64,000 nt of DNA, taken from positions 46,474-110,473 of the forward strand of contig MNCI01037629.1 in the NCBI GenBank assembly GCA_015680685.1. The letters are read 5' to 3'. The position numbers and the translations under genes were made by a program. Of this stretch, positions 11,894 to 23,200 are shown piece after piece. The notes under the pieces were generated by a model that was not told the DNA's origin, searched no databases, and worked only from the letters and a program-made list of their open reading frames with translations. The stretch is from Gnetum montanum (Eukaryota; Streptophyta; Gnetopsida; Gnetales; Gnetaceae). Each line of letters starts with the position of its first letter. The stretch's first letter is position 1.

Positions 11894-12784
11894 TGATGAA
11901 GTGTCAAAAGTCAATGTGTTGATTGGGCCGCGTATACGTGGCCACCCTGCATTGACGAGGCCCCGTATACGCAACCCCCTTTGCCGAATCTATAAATATG
12001 AGGGCCTTCCGCCTCATTTAGGCATCTTTTGAGTAGTGATAGTGAAGCTCTTGCAGTTTGCTCTCACAAGAGATAGAATATTTTCCAAGTGCCTGTAGCA
12101 GGTGTATAAAAAGCGATCGAATCTTTATTCGAGCATTGATGTATCTAAGCCCATTGGCGTGACGGCAATAAAGACGAACTGTTCATGCAATCCTTGCAGC
12201 ATTTGGACTTAGTTGTTTCATGAATTTAATAGTTTAAGATGTTTATGCTTTATTAATCATTTGTTTATACTTTACTAGTTACATGTCAATTATTTATGTT
12301 TTCATTATTATAATTTCAATCGTTAGTGTTCATTCGTAGTTTGTAAAAGACATAAGTACGACCATCTCGAATGTAATCCAAACACTTGGTAAACCCAGCA
12401 ACGCTTAACGTCTGGTACCCCAGCAGTGTTAGGAAATGCTTAGAACATGCTCAGAAGATGGGACCGGATGCTTATGCTAGGAGTAGTTAGGATATACACT
12501 AGGATAATTAGAGATTAGATAATAGTTATTCATTACTTTCATACCTTACTTAGTCATCGAAAAAGATAATTAAAAAGATATAAAAATCATTAGCCTTAGT
12601 CTCACTTAACCATCGCAATAGAACTTTACAAGTGAGATTAGGATGACAACGACCGTTCTAACCCAAGGTTTCACTGGTTAGAAGTCTGGTGCATGTTAAG
12701 TGCTTACAAGCTACGGAGTTCGACCGGATTGCGCGTGAACGCGTATTCGTATGGTTGAGTGTAGGGATACCTAGCCACTCATCA
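11894..12784 (+). repeat. 3' LTR of Athila-like element
   Basis: 891 bp, starting TGATGA and ending TCATCA. TATAAATA at 11,991-11,998 is the likely promoter. Bases 12,133-12,784 match 1-654. It is followed by unrelated AT-rich DNA. Confidence 0.92.
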
Positions 12785-13483
12785 CCTACTTATTTGAGAT
12801 TTTGCAAAGTATCAAACAATCAAATGATATAATAGAATGAACATCTACAATATTTATTTATCATATTAGACATTTTCTTAATTTGTGTATGTTCTCCTTG
12901 TACAAGGCCAATCTTTGAAAAGTGCTTGTCAAACACCAAAGCATTGGATATCCACATCGACAAGCACTTTGGGGTTTGATCATTGGCACTCTTCCTGAAA
13001 TCGTTGGTGCTCTTCGTTTTTGTTTGGTGCTACTGTGCCGTTGAGCGCTCCTGCATTCCACATCTCGTGGTGCCGCCATTGCTTGCCACTAGTCCTGTCT
13101 CCCATAGTCACGATTTTTGGCATTTTTTTAGGGCTTTGCTTAGTCGTTTCTCTTTCTGCCATGCTGTTCTAGGCCTTTGTGTTCTAGGGTTTGCACCGGT
13201 GGGAGCGGGCTACACTGCCTCTCTCCTCGATTGTTGCAATGGCAGCTCCTTGTGGGTTTTTTGTTGCGACATTGTGATCCAGTGGCAGTTTGGAGCTGTT
13301 GCTGGGCATCTCTGATTTTCTATTGTGAAGTGGCAGTGTGGGGCTTTGCGATGTTGCATTGGTAGTGCGAAGTGTCCTTGTTGCAGTGGGCTTTCATAGC
13401 GGCTGGGGTTTCCTTTGTGGTTGTAGCTGTGGTGCTATTGTTCTAGCCATTGCGGTGTTTGCATCGTGGGTTGGTGTGTCGTA

Positions 13484-14565
13484 ATGGCAAATTCATTTGG
13501 TTCTACTCTCCCTCAAGGAAGTTCCTCTAGCTCCCCTCAAATTGATTTTCTTTTACCTAATGATATTTTTGAAGCAGTTTCCAAAGATTTTGCAACACGT
13601 TTTATTTTTTTCCAAATTCTGGGGTTTTTACCGAGGTCTTCAAGTATTAACACTCATGTCCAAAACCTTCTTCAGCCCTAGGGCACTCAAGTTTCTCATG
13701 CCTGATACTATGCCCGAAACTTCATTTTGGCAGAGCTATCAAATGCCTCTCAGGTCAAGAAGGCTCTATCTTTAAAAATTTTTCCAACACGAAATGCAAC
13801 CCTAATAGCTTGTGCTTAGAGGTTTGATTTTAATGTCAATGACCTAGCCTTTAACATAATTTCTTTTTATGTGGAATTGCCCAATCTTCCACTTATTTTT
13901 TCATCCACTGAGAGGGACATTGTGAGCACCCTAGGTTCTATTATTTCCAATCACTATATAGTGATTAATGGAACTCCAATTTCTCGCTATTGTATTGAAC
14001 TTGACATAGTTCTTCGAAAGACCTCTTTAACCCTCACTGCTGGTGGTAAACTCTTCACCCAAAAAGTAGACTATTTTTATCTTCCAAACTCATTTAGTTG
14101 CTGTCATAGGACCGAGCATCATATATTGGCGTGTTCCTTCCTAGCCAGGAAGAAACAGCCCATAGCATCTTAGCAAACTCGTTCCCTAGTCATACCATTG
14201 CACCCACCCTCAGAATCCTTCAAGTTTGGATCTCCTTCCCGAATAGCTCCACAATCCTCCTCCAGTCTAGCCCCTCCAAGCTATAAAAACCACAGTTAGC
14301 TACTCACACCTTTGCCCAAGTCATCCCCTCGAAGGCAATCACGAACTCCGTTTTAGTTGAGGAGTTTGTGGTGGGCAGTGGTAGGAAACGAGTTAAGGCT
14401 TCCCTTCGTTCTTCTTCATCCTCCTCCTCTCCATTGAACACTTCTATGGTCCTTGTCTCTACCAACAACTCCTTTACCCTGCTGTCAAGAACAATGGAAG
14501 TTGATTCTTTGACTTCCAAACCTTCCGTTAACCTCTCAATCGAAATACCCCTCGCTTCCCCATGA
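13484..14565 (+). pseudogene. LINE ORF1
   Basis: Opens with ATG 13,484 (MANSFGSTLPQGSSSSSPQI) and keeps one frame to about 14,170 with stops near 13,679, 13,700 and 13,820. It then continues in another frame (EEFVVGSGRKRVKASL) to TGA 14,563-14,565. A Cys/His-rich stretch near 14,100-14,140 (CCHRTEHHILAC) may be the remnant of the CCHC knuckle of plant L1 ORF1 proteins, which bind the element RNA. The stop overlaps the ORF2 start. Confidence 0.75.
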
Positions 14566-17500
14566 ACCTTCTTTCATGGAACGTTCGAGGCCTTACTAGT
14601 AGGCTTCGATGGAAGCAAGCCGGCAACTTTATTTTGAATCTTAATATAGCCTTTGATTTCGTTCTCCTTTAAGAAATTAAGGTCTTAGCTGATCTTTTAT
14701 TCTTTTCTGCCCATTGGTTTCTTCCTCACTCCTCAATTCTAGTAATGTCCCATGTAGATGGGAAAGGAGTTGCTGCCATCCTCCTCTTGCCCTACTAGAA
14801 AAATAAGATCCTTCAAAGTGGTTCTGATTATGGGCATAGAGTTTCCAAGTCCACCTTCTCCTCCTTGCACAACCCTTTTGGAATTTGCTTGATATATGCC
14901 CCAAATGACTCCACAGAATAGGCTCTCCTTTGAAAAGAACTTGCAACTTCTCTTCCCCAGGTGCCTTGGATATTCGAAGGCGATTTTAATATGGTCGAAT
15001 TTCCTAAAGATAAGCTCGAAGGGGTGTTTTTTCAACTACCCAATTTCGATATCAGACCTAGTCCGCCTTCAAGAAAAGGATTTACCTTTCTGACAAGGTG
15101 GATGCCTCTGCGGGTGTTCCCCTCCAAAAATTTACTTGGATTAATCTCCATCTAGGGCAAGCTCGCATTTATAGTAGGTTGAATAGGTTCTATTTCTTCA
15201 CCCTTTCTTTCTAGCAAGCATTCTCCGCTACTACGGTTCTTCCCCATGTTACCCTATCAGACCATCTTCCTATCTCTATATCTATCCAGATTCACAGTAG
15301 CCCTAACAGACAAAAATTCTATCTTTTCTGCCTACACAACAACTATTTTTCTTTCCCTTATGCCAAACTTCTTCTATCCAACCTTTGGAATGCTAAACCT
15401 AGACCCCTAAATCAAGTGGGTTGGATTCACTTGTGGTATTGCGCTTCATGTCAAGTGCAAAACTTTGCTTGTTCGTATCGTAAGGTTGTGGCTACTCAGG
15501 CCAAACAAGAATACAACAACATTCACCTCACTATTGAACACCTGACTAATAGACTAGCTCAAGATCCTTTCAACACTCTAGTTCACGAGGAGCTTGCTAG
15601 AGCTTGATTAGCCTTTCAACATTGGGACATGTACCGAGCATAAGGTGCCCTAACTAAAAGTTGACTCACTTGGTTAAATATTCAAGATGAACACTGTAAG
15701 GAATTTTTAAGTATCTCAATATAGCTCCCCCTTCACATTCTATAGACAAAATCTCTAGTAATGGTACCACCATTACTAACCCCAACAATATCCTCTCCTT
15801 TCTTAAGCACCACTATGAAACCCTTTTTGCAACTACCCCAATGGACATCTCTTCATTTGAGGCTACCACCCACAATTATCTTCATCTGATCAATTCCACT
15901 ACGCTGCAAAGCCTTGACGTTGATATCACTTTGGTGGAGCTGTAAGTGACCTATTCTAAGTTAAGTTGTGGGAAGGCTCCTAGTTATGATGGTTTCCCTG
16001 TGGAATTTTTTCAAACTCATTAGGATTTGGTGGGAAATGATCTTCTATAGGTCATTAATGAGGCTATCTTAACTGGTTCCCTCAGGCCCAATCTAAATCA
16101 AGGGGTTATTTGTCTCCTCCCTAAGTCCGGGGATCTTATCAATATCTCCAACTGGTTTTCCATAACTCTTCTCAATGTGGTGTATAAAATTTGGGTCAAG
16201 TGCTTAGCCTTACGACCGAAACAAATTCTTGGCCAAATCACATCTCCCCAACAAATAGGATTTGTTCCTAGTCTATATATTTTAGACAATGTGGTTGCGG
16301 CGTGGGAAGGTCTCAAGTGGGCAAAGGATGATGGGCAAGATATTCTCCTAGTGAAACTTGATTACGCCAAGGCTTATGACAACATAAAGTGGGACTTTAT
16401 CTTGCAGACCATGACCAAACTTGGTTTTGGCCCTAAGTTCCTACATATGGTGAAATGTTTATTCTTAGATGCTAGCACAAGCCACTACCTTTGAGATTAC
16501 CTCTCCCTTTCCTATACATAGGTCAGTGAGGCAAGGTTGTCCTCTCGCCCCCAATCTCTTTATCATCGTAGCTGACTTTCTTTGTCATCAGATAAACTAA
16601 GAAATTCAAATAAAAGTTCTCACTAGAGTCTGCCTTTCTTCCTCTCACCAACAGGTTCTCAATATGCACTTCGCCGATGACTCCTTTTTTCTTGTTCAAA
16701 ACACAGCCGCCAATTTGCACCGCCTCTTATCAAGGGTGGAACAATATTGCACACTCTCAGGCTCCACTATAAATTGGAATAAATCCTCTGTTTATAGCTT
16801 TACTAGCAATTACAAACATGTGACCAACTATACTTGGAAGCGGCTTTAGGATCAAGGCATCATTAAGATTTTGGGAATCCCTTTCCATTTTAGAGGTTCA
16901 ACCTCTATGTTTTGGGAGCAAGTTATTTATTGGATTCAAAAGAAACTTGCCAAATGGAAGACTAAACCCCTCACACTCACATGTAAATACCTTGTATGTA
17001 AGTCCATATGTGCGTCAACCCATGTGTATTACTCTTCCTGTTGGACCCCCTCCCAAGCTACCTACCAGAAGCTTAAACAATTATTTCGTGACTTCATGTG
17101 GTCCTCCAAAGATTCTTAGAAAGGATTCCATTGAGTTGCTTAGAATATTGTCACTCTCCCCAAGAATAATGGTAGCTTAGGTCTTTTGAATTCCTATAAG
17201 CAAGGAATTACCTTAGTTGCTAAGTGGTTGATACAGCATTTAGACGCCTCAACTATTATGAAGACCCTCCTCCAAGTACGGCTTCATCAAGCATTTCCTA
17301 AAAACAAGCCCTTCTGGAAAGGTATCCATTTTGTCAACTGGATCCTTTCCCCCCTCACTATCATTCTTCCTAGATCTCATGTTTTCAAAAGCATTTAGAG
17401 GGCCTGGCAAATTCTACACAGTTACATTGACTAGACTCACATAAATATCAATCTTGTTTTCCTATCCAAATTGTGTCCATGGTGGTTACCTTTGTCACCT

Positions 17501-18394
17501 GCTCCCCTTGCCATCACAAATGCTAAGGTTGCTACATCTTGGTACAGGAAGGGGGTTATTTCTTTGAATTGTCTTAGGCTAGTTGGTCATTGGATTTCAA
17601 GGGTCGAGTTTAATAATTTGTATGGGGAGTCGGAAGCAATGAGCCATTGCCTTGTCAAGATTTACTCCTTTCTCCAAGGTCATTGGCAACTAGATGTCAC
17701 GATGCAAAGCCTTTTTCATGGCCTTCAATGGATTAATGGGGTCAAACTCCTACCTTACCGACCATCGGTCCCCTTTCACCATATGCAAGACCCATCTAAG
17801 GTCATTCAATGTTGTAATAAGTCTTGACACAAACAAGAGTCAGAAAATTTCTGGATCCCCCTCTTCCAACGTATTTGGAAACTATCGACCCTCCCCAAAA
17901 TTAAACAATTCCTCTGGTGTCTCCTCCACAATGGGCTACCAATTAGTAAATGTTTAGAATATCTAGGGATTCCCAATCCCAATTGCCCTCTCTGTGGTGT
18001 ACAAGATGACTTTGTGCACGTGTTTTGGCATTGTTCCTTTGCTCAGCATGCGTGGGAGTGGGCTTCCAAAGTTTTTCCATCACGAAAGCTATCTCAAGAT
18101 GCAGCTATATTCGACCTTTCGACTATTACTTCCCCTAATTTAAATTTTCTATGGAAAGTTATTAGGCCTATTATTTTATATTATATTTGGAAGTGCAAAT
18201 GTAATGTTATTTTTCAAAGGACAGATTATTCTAACAAATGTCTACTTACCAGGATGGAGAAGTTGCAGATCTTTTGCCTCATTCATTTCCAACTCACATC
18301 TCAAGTATCCAAGTTCAATATGGATAGTCATCAATTAGTTCATCTCCTGCAACCTTGGGAAAGACCTGTGCATTCTAACATCACTCATCATTAG
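14562..18394 (+). pseudogene. LINE ORF2: endonuclease, reverse transcriptase, zf-RVT
   Basis: ATG 14,562 opens MNLLSWNVRGL, the usual start of the APE-like endonuclease; EGDFNMVEF near 14,975-15,000 is the GDFN motif. RT runs from about 15,950 to 16,850: NWFSITLLNVVYKIW, QIGFVPS, KLDYAKAYDNIKWDF, RQGCPLAPNLF and the catalytic FADDS near 16,674. The zf-RVT region is at about 17,860-18,070 (CPLCGVQDDFVHVFWHC). Frame changes and many stops occur throughout. The protein would nick target DNA and copy the LINE RNA there. Confidence 0.88.
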
Positions 18395-18746
18395 TAATCT
18401 CTACAACGAAGCTTCCCTTCTTTCAGTTGTGTGGGGCCACCTTTTGGAACTTTCTCTATTCTTTACTAAGAGCTCTCCACCTCATCTATATTCATGCCAT
18501 TCTCTCGTGTAACGAGTCAATTAGAGTCGACATTGGTAGTGCCCCAAATCAGGTTCCTCCCTAAATACTTGTTTATTAATGAGGTTGTTCCTGAGTCTCA
18601 TTCACACTTATCTTAGTTCCCCCTTCCCCTTAACCCTATGACTTAATGTGGTTACTATAATTGTTACTCTTCTAATATTAATATTAATAAAACTTCTTTT
18701 TGAGGTCCAATACCCCACCCCACCCCCCACCTCTTGTACAAGGCCA

Positions 18747-20273
18747 TACTAATCTTCTATTCCAATCTTATTTTTCATATTGGTGTACAGTTAACATGAT
18801 GTATATGTTAGATAGGAAAGTCCTACATGACTTAACCCCACATTCAAATAGGATCTTGCACTAATTATTCACTCAATATATATAAAAAAAGCTTAAAAAT
18901 GTTCCTTACAATTTTGCTTGGCAATTTGTTAGTTAGGATTTATCAATGTCTTCCTCTTAAAAGGCTTAATATAGATATACACAATAATTACACATATGGT
19001 AATTAAAAAACCTACCTTTTTGATATACATCTTACTATGTTAGAACCCCAACATAATTATGTTATAGGTACACCCCAACATATGTAGTCCAATTAAAACT
19101 TTATAACTTAGAAATACCCACTAGAATCAAACCCATGACTTTCAAATCAAGAGTCTTACTACTAGACTAACATCCCATTACTATTTTTAATTGTGCAAAT
19201 CTTATGGCTCAAATTAGTACTCCAAAAACAATAATTAAAACCTGCAATCCTATATATTTTTAAACAAAAACCTTACCTTTGCAATTTAAAATTCAATTCT
19301 TATGCTATGACATTCATGTACAAAATGATAATTTGCAACTTGAAAATAGCATTACCCTGTACAAATCCACCTTTTCCATAAACCACTCTCTAGTTTCCAT
19401 GATTATATCATATGATATCCTATGAAAAAAATTTGACAAAGTAGCGACTACATTTCATTTTTCAAATGAACTTTCCAAATTAATTGGTGATGCCTATCGA
19501 CCATTACCTTGCGTCAAGTACCAAACGCATTGTAATTATTTGGTTTAAATAATATAACAATCTGGTATCTTCATGGGAAAAAGATTGCAAATTTGACAAT
19601 TAATCGTATTCCTCTAATTTAACTTGAGCCAATTTTAATAACCCAACATTGTTGAGCAGTAAAATTCAACACACATCTTGCTCTGCTTCATCCTAAACAT
19701 AATCAATGCCTTTCATTGAGACTTGCGCATACAAGGAAATATTACCCTGAAATATCCTGGTTCTTAAAGGTACGAAGATCTTACGGTCCTCGAGAGCCCA
19801 AAAATCTCTTGGATGTTAAACTCGCTGCTTATATTCCTCCATGTCATTAACGATATTATGATCACGAAAGCAAAGAAATGACTCTGGCTTAAATTAACCA
19901 TGTGAAATTCGAAAACATGGTTAGCTCTTACATGACAGGTATGCAATCAATTCATCAAAAATACTGTTTAATTATGCTCCATTTTAGAATTCTAATGAAG
20001 GGGAAAACGAAATTTAATAATGTGCATAATCTGTTAAAAAAATCATAACATTATTATACAGAAAATTGGAGATATATTTCAAGTAACCTTGTCAAAACAA
20101 TATGATACATGCAAAGAAAGCTGGAAAAGCAATATCAGCAGCTTTACCGCACTCTTTGAATTTCTATGTACAAATCATACCAAAAAAATGAATATCTGTC
20201 AGAATATTTTAAAAAGACATTAAATTTCAAATAAAACATAATCAGGGAGATACAAAAAATAGTAACAGAGCCA
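18747..20273. other. AT-rich intergenic DNA downstream of RMI1
   Basis: No coding motif on either strand apart from the SINE near 19,100. It contains the 3' flank of RMI1, whose stop is at 20,274-20,276 on the minus strand. Confidence 0.6.
19035..19176 (-). mobile_element. tRNA-derived SINE, family A
   Basis: Read on the minus strand: a box A-like stretch TTAGTCTAGTAGTAAGACTC (about 19,172-19,153), then a box B GGGTTTGATTC (about 19,131-19,121), then TTATAAAGTTTTAATTGGAC and GGGGTGTACCTATAACAT. The body resembles copies at 62,340-62,402 and 62,460-62,585. Confidence 0.6.
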
Positions 20274-23200
20274 TCAAGATTCCAAATATCTTTCAGCTAA
20301 TCTATTTACTCTCTCAAGTAAATTACGAACGTCGTTCGTCTGACAGCCTTCATTCATTTCCAAAACATTAGGAACTGGTAACTGATCATTGATTTCCACT
20401 AACATTGTTCCCTGCTCACAATTATACCATGACTGGTAAACTTGATCAAAATGCACATTTTTAAGCCTCAAGTAATCACAATTAATGAATTGTATGATTA
20501 CCAAATCTCATTATGACAATGACATCATATTAACAGTATACATCAAATTAAATCATTAGCTGCTTTATTCAAATACCAAAATGGAATGCATGACAACCAT
20601 ACGCCTGTCAAATTGCTTTCACCACCACCATCCTAGTATTATCCCAAGTAGGTGAGCTTTTCGAGCTTTCTTTGGCATTAGCTTCTACTAATTTTCCAAT
20701 GTTTGTATATCTAACGTTTTCTGGTCTTCCTACATGTTGCTTTGCTTCTACTTAATCACATTTTGTTGTTCAGTCCAAGCTTCCTGAAATGCACGAATTA
20801 TCAATTCTACCTCACATACTAGCACCAATGTCCATGTCTAACATTTTCATCTCGCCCATATTAACATGTTCATGTTCTTGCATGCGTATTGCCCCACATA
20901 ATGCACCTTTCAAAATTGTAAGCCATATTGCTTTCTCCTGAAAATTTTCCTTCAATGTATTTAAAATTCAACTATTAAAGAAAACACCACTGGCTTGCCT
21001 TTATTTTGTTTGTCCTACTTCAATCCTGTTTGTAACATCATTATGACTCTTTCAATCCATTGTTAGATTGAATCCCACCCAAGTAGATTTCCCGTTCACA
21101 CTTCTATTTTTCGCTAACGTTGAGCTCCATGTATGCAGCTTTGCTTCATTAATAATCAACCCTTTTGATTCCGAAGGCCCCCTCCAGATAGCATATAAAA
21201 TGGAATGTCATCATATGCAAGAAGCAGATTCCAAAGAATGTCAAGGAGAATGGTCTGTGCTAAAACAAACCAGTAACCAATCACTACCAGGATGGAACAA
21301 AACTGTTCAAATGACAAAGAACGCACTCTGAACTAAACATCAAATAAATAATCCATGCCGTGAATACCAGTACGAGAGAGTGAGTTACAGATGTGTGCGT
21401 TGTAAGTGATAGTGAAATCCGACAAGCGGCTTGGAGAAAGTCTATCCACAGAGATAGATAAAAATAAAAACAATGATACTTTACAAAGATAGAAAGAAAG
21501 TTGTTGCCCATTAACTAGATTCTCATTGTTGTATGATTCTCAGATGATTAATAACACCAAAACAAATTTGTTTTTAGAGATTGTTGCGGCAGTAGCAATA
21601 TTTGTTTCAAAGCAATAGCAAAACAGGCATCTAAATTAGCACCACCATTGCCTTCTATAGCATCATCAAGCTGAAACATCACAAGTTAAGGTAATACTTG
21701 TAAAAACCCTGCTTTTAAGATGTTTTATAACTGCACAGTTACATTGCATTTTTTAAGTCACAATTCCAAGCAGTTCATGATCCAGAGTATTTTGACAGAA
21801 AAACCATTAAACAACGGCACAACCCAATCCACTGACAGAAGTTATTAACAGGTGCTGGGTATTTTTAAATTAAAATCCTATTTTACTTGAAATCTTAAAA
21901 TTTTTTAATTCTTATTTTTCTAAAGGCTAAATTTCAAAGTTTGTCTGATGATTTTATTTTTGTTTTACAAAATAGCTTCCTATGTGTATAGAACTCGAAT
22001 ACCTCAAAATTCTTCAGAAATTCCTGAAATCTCTTCAAATTCTCCTTAATTGCAGCTACACAATCTTTGTTATTGCTTGCTAACAAGGCAGTAACTTCTG
22101 TTGGAGTATGACCAATAATTTTTTGCACTACCTAAAATAACAAAATGAGGAATGATAAATGTTCAAAAATGCAAAGAATGTCTCTCTTTGAAATAAATTG
22201 AAAAAAATGTTCATAAATGCAAAGAATGTCTCTCTTTGAAATAAATTAAAAATTAAAGATAGAAACTGTAACATAATAGAACACACCTTATGATCAATAA
22301 GAACCTCAGCAATAAGGCTTCCATCATCCACATACACAATGAGCTCATACGTATCCCGCCCTTTAAACTGAAACTCTTTTACACCCGTTAAAATACCCTG
22401 AAAGTGAAAGCACACTACAAATGAAAATTAACCATGCAAAATCTACTCCAGTGGCTTCCAAATTTATGTCTATTTTTATTGTCCATGTGGAGACCCTACA
22501 TATCAGTTGAACGGGATTTAGTTTCAGCCACTTCTTTTACATAACCTTGTATATCTTAACGTAACCTGCTGGAATTGAACCTGTAAATATTCAAATTCAT
22601 GGTTGCATGGAAGTAAATAATGAGAATGCAGGAGTGTTTATATGTAAAATGGAATGTTCAAAAATTATTTGAAGGGAATAGTCAGAATAATAAAAATGTA
22701 ACTTATAAAAGCTATTTTGGGAGTGATTATGAGGTCTTATTGCCTTACAATGATGAGGCTTCCCATTTAAGTACAACACGTATCTGAGAACTTTCCACTA
22801 TAAGTTTACCACGTAAATCAATATTTCCATTCTTATCTGGCATCACAAAATGCTACTACTCCAGATTATATAGTAATACACAATGGTAAAATTATATGAT
22901 AATCTATATCTGAGAACTTCCTGTTAACTATGCATAGAAGAAAAGCTAACGTCAGCATTAACTTTTGACGTTAACTCTTGACGTTAATTTCATGTATGAC
23001 TGTTCACATTTCATCTCCTATTTGAAGACTTCCCACACATTACTCTTTGGGAATCCTATTACACAACGTATTTCACTTCTTCAAGCAAGGCTGATCATTA
23101 AGGCTTCACTTCAGAAGCAAGGCAGATATATTGAGGCGATCTTCCATCAAGCTAAAGACACTTAACTATCTCCTTTGTTGGGGAACTCCAACTTTGTTTG

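Larger units (their letters stand above)
1..12784 (+). mobile_element. Athila-like Ty3/gypsy LTR retrotransposon, 5' end cut by window
   Basis: Order seen on the plus strand: LTR, primer-binding site, gag, aspartic protease, RT, RNase H, integrase, long non-coding spacer, extra ORF, polypurine tract, LTR. Bases 1-654 match 12,133-12,784 with scattered substitutions, so these are the two LTRs; the 5' LTR lacks about its first 240 bases because the window starts inside it. LTR ends are TGATGA...TCATCA. The tRNA-Asp-like PBS and the extra ORF after integrase are typical of the Athila lineage of plant Ty3/gypsy elements. All coding parts carry stops and a few frameshifts, so this copy cannot act on its own. 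The target-site duplication cannot be tested because the left flank is missing. Confidence 0.9.
12911..18732 (+). mobile_element. Full-length L1-type LINE with 14-bp target-site duplication
   Basis: CTTGTACAAGGCCA occurs at 12,897-12,910 and again, unchanged, at 18,733-18,746. Everything between is one non-LTR element: 5'UTR (12,911-13,483), ORF1, ORF2 with endonuclease, RT and a C-terminal zinc-finger region, then a 3'UTR ending in a C-rich CCAATACCCCACCCC stretch rather than poly(A). The clean duplication shows a full-length insertion by target-primed reverse transcription. Both ORFs have stops and frameshifts, so the copy is dead. Confidence 0.92.

Noticed and set aside
18700-18732. C-rich stretch as a G-quadruplex or telomere-like element
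   Set aside because: It is the end of the LINE, confirmed by the target-site duplication that follows.
19035-19176. A functional tRNA gene
   Set aside because: Box A and B are present but acceptor and anticodon stems do not pair; it is a SINE head.
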